Shown here: one piece after another, positions 57,146 through 64,000 of the stretch | Position numbering within the stretch: position 1 is the stretch's first letter | Layout of the letters: every line of letters begins with the position of its first letter | Notes under the pieces: model-generated | The model's database searches: none | The model's input: the letters and a program-made list of their open reading frames with translations, nothing else | What the model was told of the DNA's origin: nothing | Program-made: the position numbers and the translations under genes | Source of the DNA: Oxytricha trifallax | Taxonomy: Eukaryota; Ciliophora; Spirotrichea; Sporadotrichida; Oxytrichidae | Assembly (NCBI GenBank): GCA_000711775.1 | Contig: ARYC01001138.1 | Coordinates: forward strand, 45,870-109,869 | Length of the DNA: 64,000 bases | Direction: 5' to 3'

Positions 57146-59422
57146 ATGATAGAAAAGACAAAGCGTGGAAATGGCTCTTCATTTATGTAAGTTACAAAAA
57201 AATGCAACAATTGATTAATAATTATGATGAAGTTAATTCAAATTATCATCATTTTAAGCATTTCGTGGAAATACCTCAATTAAATTACTTTAAAAATATA
57301 AGAAACAACTAACACTTAAGTAAATAGACCTTACCTACATTACATTAATCATGTATAAAAAGTTGTAAACTCTAATCCAATCGTAGACACCTCTACCCCT
57401 TAAGTAATGGGTCATTATAAATTCAAATTGGAGATGCAAAACTAAAAGAATCATCTGAAAAGGTAATGAAATCAAATTTTTTTATGGATTTAAAGTTGAT
57501 ATGCATCTGTTAATTCAAAAAATATTTTACTTGCATTAATAAGTTTTATCATAAAATTGTAACTTTCTACTATAGAGACTAGGAAATTTCAAAAGAAAAC
57601 ATGAGAATATTTCACAAAATAAATGAAGTAGTAGAGGTAGTTGAACATAAAATTTATGATTTTTATAATTCTTTTATAGAATGAGAAAGTACCTCATTTG
57701 CAATAATTCGGTCCAAAATCCCTGAATTTTGTGTCTAAAAAGAACGTAATAAAGAAGATCATTTATGAGAATCAATTGTTAAAGAGTAAAATACACAATG
57801 CACAAAGTTATGTCACAAAGCAAGACCTGCAAACTCATTAGGCTAAGGTATGGTTAAATCGATAGTTTTATTTGTTACTTTTTCTATTTCTAGAATTATA
57901 TTTATTAAGATTTATAGTTAGATCGACATAAAAAGATATTGATGGAGTCATCTCCTTCCACAGCAAAATTAGAATAAAAATTTTCTAAATAATTTCACTT
58001 TTAAATTAAATTTTGTAAATTGGTTATTAAGATGCATTTATTTAAATGCAAATTAGACCCTTTGATAAACAAGCACTTGAAAAGCAGGGTAATTTTCAAT
58101 TAAGTTTTATTAAATTTTCAACTTAGTCCAATTTAATGTTGAACTCTTCAAGTCGAAAAAGTCTGGGTGGTCTCAGCCGAAGTATAATACAATCACCAAG
58201 TGCGTTGAATTTAACTTTATAACAAATGGATGGATCTCAATTCACTGTAGGGAATTATAACCCTTAATTAGCTATATTAAACTTATTGAATTATTTATTA
58301 AATATCAATATATTTTTAACAGACAATTTAAATTTATCAGTTATTTATTTAATTTATAATTCTTTGTTTTTGCTTTTATTTAATTACACCAAGAGGAACT
58401 TAAGCTAAATTCAAACATCTCCTAGAGAAGCTGTAATTATAAATATTATTCTTATCTAATTTAATTCTACCTAGTTGAAGTTAACTCTCCCAGACATAAA
58501 CTCGAGCACTTTAAATTCAAGAAATGTGTAAAACCTGCATACTGTGGTAGAGGATAAATTTGAGAGCACTCAGTAGAATTATAATTAAGGTGGACTGCTT
58601 AATTTGAAAAGTTATGGAGGCAAGAGAAGTGGAAGTTAAACTGTTGATTACAGCAGTTTATATAATTAATTGGGAGCTCAGTATTGTATAAATAAAGTAA
58701 TTTTAATCACTTTTTACTGATAAAACATTTCATAATAATTAAAATGTTTTATAGAGAACTTATACTTCCTAAATTATGATAAGTGATAATTTTTACTTAC
58801 CATTTAATAACTAATTAATTTCTTGTTTAATTACATAATACAATTAAGAATAGGCTTTTTAACAACAGTAAATAAATCTAAACTCAGATAATTCCCAGTC
58901 TAAGTTAAGTAGATTCAAGTCAAATAGGGGAAGCTCTATACAATACTAGTAAAACTAAGCTATCTCCGCAAATTTAGACTTAGACAGAATGATACAAATG
59001 AAAATTAAGTAAGCAAAATTCTTTTTTTTGAAAAATGATTGTTCATTCTCTTAAATACACACACTTTTATTATATCTTTCATTTTACAGCTCCAGAAATT
59101 TCAAAGGTGATTACGTGCCTGCTCGTTAGAGAAGTAAGATAAAAAAGATAAATATGTTTATCATAATTATTTAGAATCATTAAGCAATTCAGCACTTACT
59201 AAAGGGAAGAATACCTATATGTTTAATGGGCCAGCGCTTGACATTGCAGATTTAGTTCAAATTAAGATTCGCTAACCATCTAGAGAAGAATTTGTGGATA
59301 ATTTATAGTAGTAAAATCTAGGGAAGATGAACTATACAGACATTAAAAATATGTTAGTGAGAAACGATAATGATAGAAATAATAGTGGTTTATAAGCATA
59401 ACCATTTTATACTATCTAATGA
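57146..59422 (+). CDS. CFAP97: CFAP97 (hemingway)-family ciliary protein
   Basis: CFAP97/Hmw proteins associate with ciliary axonemes. ATG 57146 (MIEKTKRGNGSSFM) meets a GTAAGT donor. Family signatures follow in separate exons: HYKFKLEMQNQKNHLK, EISKENMRIFHKINEVVE, then IIYENQLLKSKIHNAQSYVT, which matches the ENxxLLxRI...sxY core, and YQDLQLDRHKKILMES. The remainder is a disordered, Q/S/N-rich tail (NSSSRKSLGGLSRSIIQSPS; SYGGKRSGSQTVDYSS) with a final ordered piece TYMFNGPALDIADLVQIKIR, TGA 59420-59422. Introns use GTAAG/GTATGG donors, for example about 59132-59172. Confidence 0.75.
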
Positions 59423-59670
59423 TATCAATAAAAATTTGAGACATTAAAAGAATTGATAAAATTACTTAGAGTAAGAAATATGTAGATTTTAAAAGTGTGG
59501 AGAGTTAAGAATAGTCAAGTTTTAAGTTTTTAATTTTAATTAAGAATTAAGTTAATTTATATATAAGTACATAAAGTCATTCACTTCTCCAATTAGAAAT
59601 ATCATTTCTTATTGACAATAATTCTCGATTACTCAGACTGATGAATAATGAACTAATCATTTAATAGTGC

Positions 59671-60465
59671 TCAGTGTAGTCCATATTTTACATTTCTGCA
59701 CAGGAAATCCATATCTTTATTCTCCTCAAATTGCTTATGAAACAATGATTTGAACACTTCACTCTTCTCCTCTGGTTTCTTATTCTAGTCAGTTTTCTAT
59801 CGCTTATTAGCATCAATTCCATCAGAATTCTCCTCCTTTTTGATTTCTTCTTGGTCAGAACCATTTTCACGATCTTTGTTACTACGCTTGTTGTTTTTCT
59901 TGGCCTTCTTCTTTTTGTCTCTTTCTTCCTTTTCAAGGCGCTCCTTCTCGTCAAAGGCAACTAAGTAGTCTAATTGTTAATCTGCGGTTTGATTCAAGGA
60001 GATTATGTCCTCCTTTTTAATTTCAATTCCACAGTTTAAGCACTTCTCGTTGCTCTTAAGTTCTTACATGGCCTCGTCACTGAACGCACAACCACATGGC
60101 CAAGACACAGAGAAAGCATTAAATCCATTGAATTCAGTTTAAGAGACTGGGCATACCAAAACTATATAATCGTCATCTTTGGGGTCAACTCTAGTCTAGC
60201 ACTTAACTTCCTTGACATCTTTGAGTTTCTTGATGTGTCTAAAAGCCCTGGGCACTTCTTTCTCAATTAATCTCTTGATTATCTCTTCTTTATTGTATAA
60301 AAGACCTAATTTACAGACTGCAATCGGTTCTCTTAAGGGGTTCTTGGAAATTGCACAAAGTCTAGACTTGGCACGGGCCATCTCAAATTAGTCCTTGCGC
60401 TCTTCTTTCTTTTTTTGCTTGACTACTTCTGCTCTGTGAGGTATACTACCACCGTCGTTTCCCAT
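59671..60465 (-). CDS. RTF2: Replication termination factor 2 (RTF2) homologue, 264 aa
   Basis: A complete 265-codon frame without intron or IES, ATG 60465 to TGA 59673-59671. It begins MGNDGGSIPHRAEVVKQKKK, the near-invariant RTF2 start (MGxDGGTIPxRxELV). Next come CAISKNPLREPIAVCKLGLL YNKEEII, the modified RING-like fold, VCPVSQTEFNGFNAFSVSWP, CGCAFSDEAM and CLNCGIEI supplying Cys pairs. The C-terminus is a K/E-rich tail and a conserved-looking end (SLFHKQFEENKDMDF). RTF2 regulates stalled forks and, in other eukaryotes, splicing. Confidence 0.95.
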
Positions 60466-60867
60466 TATAAATTAAGTTATTTAAATTATTATAATTGATT
60501 AATTATATAAAATTATTAATACTTGTTTAATGGAAAATATAATTATATTAAATGACATTTTTTATAAGATTAAGGAGATAAATTTTATAGATATCATTTG
60601 ATGAATGATATATACAAAATAGAATAATAAGATATATGATAAATTGAATTTAAAATAAATTACTCAAAAGTAAGGAAATAGAATTTAATTAGACTCCCAT
60701 AATACTTGCTTATTTATAGTTGGATTTAATTATGAGTGTAATTTATTTATTTTTAATTTAATTTCATTATTGATAATTTACAAATTTATAGTTGTTTAAT
60801 GCAAATTTATCTATTTGCATTATAATTTCTCATAAACATATTTCTTAATTGATTCTTTACTATAATA
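60466..60867. other. AT-rich divergent promoter region
   Basis: About 400 bp between RTF2 (-) and the START-domain gene (+). No recognisable element. Confidence 0.5.
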
Positions 60868-62582
60868 ATGGGCAACTAGCTATACTGTTGTGGGGAAGAT
60901 AAAAAAGGAGGGTACAAAAACCCCAACACAAAAAACCAGAACGACCACTCAGACGATGATGATGAGAAAAATCTACATTAATATAAAAATGAAGGGGGAG
61001 TGGGCAGCTTAACTGATATAATAAATGCTAGAGATCCAAATAATCAACTTCCAGATGGCCAGTTCCATTCAAGAGCGAATGGAGCAGGCGTCTTATCACC
61101 GATGCGTGACTCTCTTCGACATTAATCAGCTTCTGAATCTGTAAGTAAAACATCCTTATCCAAATAGCAATATACTATCAATATTCTACAAATAATCATA
61201 AACTATAAGCACTATTTGCCAAAGACAAATAATCAAAAACATTCATTTATATGTAATTTGAGAGTGTTTGGTATTAATAATCAAATGGTATATTAACTTA
61301 TAAATAGAATTTTGTGCCAAATAACATTGTAATTAAAATCATAATTAAATCAAAGGAGTATTCTTTTGTAATCTGATTAAATTTGTATGCTTATTAATTG
61401 ATAAATACAGAAGTAACTTGAAGAGAGTAAATTCAATGATGAATAAAGTCAGTCTAACACCATCATCTAAATTGATGGGTAGCTCGGATAAACATGAATA
61501 TTAATACGAAATTATAGATTTTAATTAAAGTTAAAAGTATTATGATATAAGTAAAGTTTAGGAATCAACTATGATATCAGAATACGCAAACGAAGATCAT
61601 TTATCAGATTATGAATTCGATGGAGACTCAGATGTTGAAATTGAGGATTTAGCACAATATAGAAATGATTTCGAAAAATCCATAACATTTGTAAGTTGTA
61701 TACAAAAATATATACCGTCCCAAATATTAAAAATCTTAAATAATTACATGCTAAATGCTATTCTTTACAGACAAAAAGAGGGTTAGTATAAGAAATAGAG
61801 CAATTATTCGCATTTGAAAATTCTGACACAGAAACCAAACTTTGGGATTTAAAACTTAACAAAGACGATGTGAAAGTATATTTAAAGAAGGGTGGAAGCA
61901 AATATAACGCAGACTAACCATACATAAAAACTGAAATTTTATTCAAGGAACATTATAGCATCAAGAAAATTGTGGAAGTAGTAAGTTTTTTTTATACTAC
62001 TTCTCTTTAGAAGGTTTAAATCTAAATTAGTACTTAATTTATGATCATTAAATTCGAATATAATTTGTAAATTTTATAGATATTTGGAACAGCTCACAGA
62101 CAAAAATGGGATAAAAATGTTTTGAAATATGAGTTGATGGAGACTGCAAAATGCAAAAACACAGCTTTAAATTATCAATTGAATAAATCTCCCTTGAATT
62201 TTTCGAATAGAGATTTCATGGACAAGTAGATCAAATTTTCTGATAAAGAAATTTTTATGCTTTGGAAAAGTTTTGAAGTTGTATTTTAGAATGAACTATT
62301 TCATATAAATTAATATATAAAGACACTGTATACTGCTACTATTCATCTCTTCCATCAGATGAGCAGCAAACAATAAAACCGATTCCACCTAAAGTAGAAA
62401 GAGCATAAACAATTAAAACATTATAAACAATCAAGTTATTCTTAGACATTATCTATTTTTTTAATTAATTTAAATTGATAGTATTATTGCAAACAATTTT
62501 AGGATATTAGAAACTTCATAGAAGAACAGAAGATGGTAAAATCGTATATTAAATGATTATGCAATTAATGCAAAAAATTTGA
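60868..62582 (+). CDS. START-domain lipid-transfer-like protein with N-myristoylation-type start
   Basis: ATG 60868 gives MGNQLYCCGEDKKGGYKNPN: Gly2 plus nearby cysteines suggests N-myristoylation and palmitoylation, hence membrane attachment. The N-terminal 200 residues are polar and acidic. The START-like domain follows in exons: LFAFENSDTETKLWDLKLNK, DDVKVYLKKGGSKYNADQPY, KTEILFKEHYSIKKIVEV, GTAHRQKWDKNVLKYELMET, NFSNRDFMDKQIKFSDK (RDF motif) and KDTVYCYYSSLPSDEQQTIK, then GYQKLHRRTEDGKIVYQMI, TGA 62580-62582. This ends earlier than a full START domain, so the C-terminal helix may be in an unrecognised segment or absent. Introns begin GTAAGT at several exon ends. Confidence 0.75.
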
Positions 62583-63012
62583 TTTATTAAATTTCAAATA
62601 ATTTCTAAATAAAGGTAAATCTCTTTTGGAATAATAAAAAATATTTTCCACTCATTCGAGGAAATTTATCAAGGAAATTTATTTATCTCACAAGAATAAT
62701 TTCCTTAATTATTTAAACCTATTAGCCTTATTTAGGCATAAAAGAATTTAAATTTCACATTATATATTAGTTTATAAATGTGACTTGAAGATGAAAATTA
62801 CACCAAAATTAATAGGAATGTTTTTACCTAACGGTCTCTAAGATTGGGCTAGAAAATGCAATAAATACCTCAATCAAAACCCCCAAACCCCTTAGTGAGG
62901 TTTATAAGTGCTTTGATTTGTAGGGTATAGTTGGGGTCTTATTGGGGTAGTAGAGAAAACGCAGGTTTTATGTGAATTTAATGTATATTTAAAGAGTATT
63001 AGTGTATTTAAT
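62583..63012. other. Convergent intergenic region
   Basis: Between the START gene (+) and the kinase (-). It contains a CAAAACCCCCAAACCCC run near 62876 and G-rich sequence about 50 bp later (GTATAGTTGGGGTCTTATTGGGG); no gene seen. Confidence 0.5.
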
Positions 63013-64000
63013 TCAAACAAATTTTATCTGCTTGTCTTTGTGATACCTCTTGAATTTTGCAGTCTGTAGTTGTTCTATATCATCTAATGATTATCGTGGA
63101 TATGCTGGAGCTTTTACGATGACCATATCAACTATCTTCTTAATTTCATTACATATTTCATTTTGCTTAATATGTTTAGCAGCCAAACTTATTGATTATT
63201 TCTCATGTTTTGTTCCAAAAGTATGACATACTTTCCATATCGCACTCTAAGATAATTGCTGCTACCGCCCAAACATCCCATTATACAGAGCCATTTGTCC
63301 ATTTCTCTCTTAGGGAAGTATCCTGGAGTGCCTAAAACCTTAGCTAAAGTTACTATCTCTTGTCTTATTGCTCTGTTGAAATCTATGACTACTACTTCTA
63401 AAGGGCAGAGATTTAGCATTACATTTTCTGGCTTCAAATCTCTATGAACATACCCTAGATCATGGAGCTCTTTCACACCCTTAGTCATATCTGTGAGTAT
63501 CTCATTCAAATCATCAGGATAACTATTATGGTAGAGATACTCTCTTAGAGTCATTTCAAACTTCTTTAGTCTCAAAGCAATAAAACGATGACCAAGTATA
63601 ACTCCGTCGAGCTTAGCTAAGTTCTTGCATTATCTTTTCAAAGCCTCTCTCAGTACTATGTATTCATTTGCAAACTCATTTTAATATTGCTCGTTCCTTA
63701 TGAGATACTTGAATGGATAAACCTTGTAAGCGAATTCATCAACAACTATAAGTTTAACCTTGTTAGGTACGTAAATATTCAAATAGTTTTCAATACAGCT
63801 GCTTATGTCGACTGCATTTAATGCAGGTATATACATTGCTCTCTCTTATAAGCTTGCTATATACATACCATTTGCTGGTTGGTTCATTGACTCAAACCGC
63901 TTCTATCTCTTAAGTCTCTACTACTGTTCTTTTTGTGACTCAAGAGAGTTATTTTTTCTTTTAGCAGGTACAAGCTTTTAAGTTTCCTCATCTTTAATCA
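63013..64000 (-). CDS. Protein kinase, 5' truncated by window edge, DFN instead of DFG
   Basis: The frame enters at base 64000. N-lobe: YVPNKVKLIVVDEFAYKVYP (candidate ATP-site Lys), then NEFANEYIVLREALKR. Core: FEMTLREYLYHNSYPDDLNE, ILTDMTKGVKELHDLGYVHR followed by DLKPENVML (HRDLKPEN intact), then VVVIDFNRAI, where the DFG glycine is Asn, and GTPGYFPKREMDKW (APE-region equivalent). Around 63225-63270 the frame changes: FGTKHEKQSISLAAKHIKQN and KKIVDMVIVKAPAYPRQSLD lie in another frame, ending TGA 63015-63013. An IES, intron or frameshift must lie there. Could be an active DFN kinase or a pseudokinase. Confidence 0.78.

Noticed and set aside
59688..59960. Very basic minus-strand frame MPLTRRSALKRKKETKRRRP
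   Set aside because: Frame-shifted reading of the acidic-basic tail of RTF2, whose own frame is complete and family-supported.
1..64000. tRNA, rRNA or CRISPR features
   Set aside because: No T-loop-like GGTTCRANTCC with matching acceptor stem, no rRNA-like conserved core and no regularly spaced repeats were found by eye.
1..64000. Scrambled gene segment order
   Set aside because: In every gene where junctions could be tested the segments were collinear and on one strand; scrambling may exist in unresolved genes but is not supported here.

Overview
The window reads as germline (micronuclear) DNA of a spirotrich ciliate of the hypotrich type (Oxytricha/Stylonychia-like). Two facts carry this. 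First, long reading frames on both strands use TAA and TAG freely inside proteins, evidently as glutamine, and end only at TGA. Second, several genes are broken by short AT-rich inserts that are not GT-AG introns. Each insert lies between two copies of a 4-8 bp direct repeat, and removing the insert plus one repeat copy restores the frame and the protein family match. These are internal eliminated sequences (IESs) with pointers. Because the pointers vary and are not plain TA, Paramecium is unlikely. Where I could test it the coding segments were in order, so I found no scrambled gene. No telomere-repeat array occurs, as expected for germline rather than gene-sized macronuclear molecules. Most introns are 29-66 nt.

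About 30 loci are packed on both strands. 1-10.3 kb: two Q-rich proteins of unknown function, an AT-hook chromatin-type protein with an IBD/TFIIS-like helical segment, an RRP7 rRNA-processing homologue cut by at least four IESs, and two coiled-coil/Q-rich genes. 10.4-21.3 kb: a mitochondrially targeted TPR-like protein, two coiled-coil proteins, a small single-TM protein and a glycoside hydrolase family 15 enzyme. 21.4-27.4 kb: a protein with an MDH1B-like N-terminus and several low-complexity proteins, two of which overlap. 27.4-31 kb: a hairpin-rich non-coding block, then anamorsin (CIAPIN1/DRE2). 31-39 kb: a tau-tubulin/casein kinase 1-like kinase with unusually long introns, an unknown multi-segment gene and NSRP1. 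39-50 kb: a dual-specificity pseudophosphatase, a 747-aa Q/N-rich protein, a compositionally distinct block with competing frames, and a CCDC81-like HU-domain protein.

50-64 kb: an RGG/Q-rich putative translational regulator, a 1-kb palindrome, two further minus-strand genes, a CFAP97 homologue, RTF2, a myristoylation-type START-domain protein and a kinase (DFN instead of DFG) running off the right edge.

The genes do not form a pathway. In the somatic nucleus each would probably sit on its own nanochromosome. Ciliary or basal-body (CFAP97, CCDC81, coiled-coil proteins), RNA and ribosome (RRP7, NSRP1, RGG protein) and housekeeping Fe-S (anamorsin) functions are mixed. Repeats include two MITE-like inverted-repeat elements, one with AAAACCCC ends resembling the telomere repeat of this ciliate group, and the large palindrome. 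All boundaries come from reading by eye; IES and intron limits not listed explicitly are unresolved.
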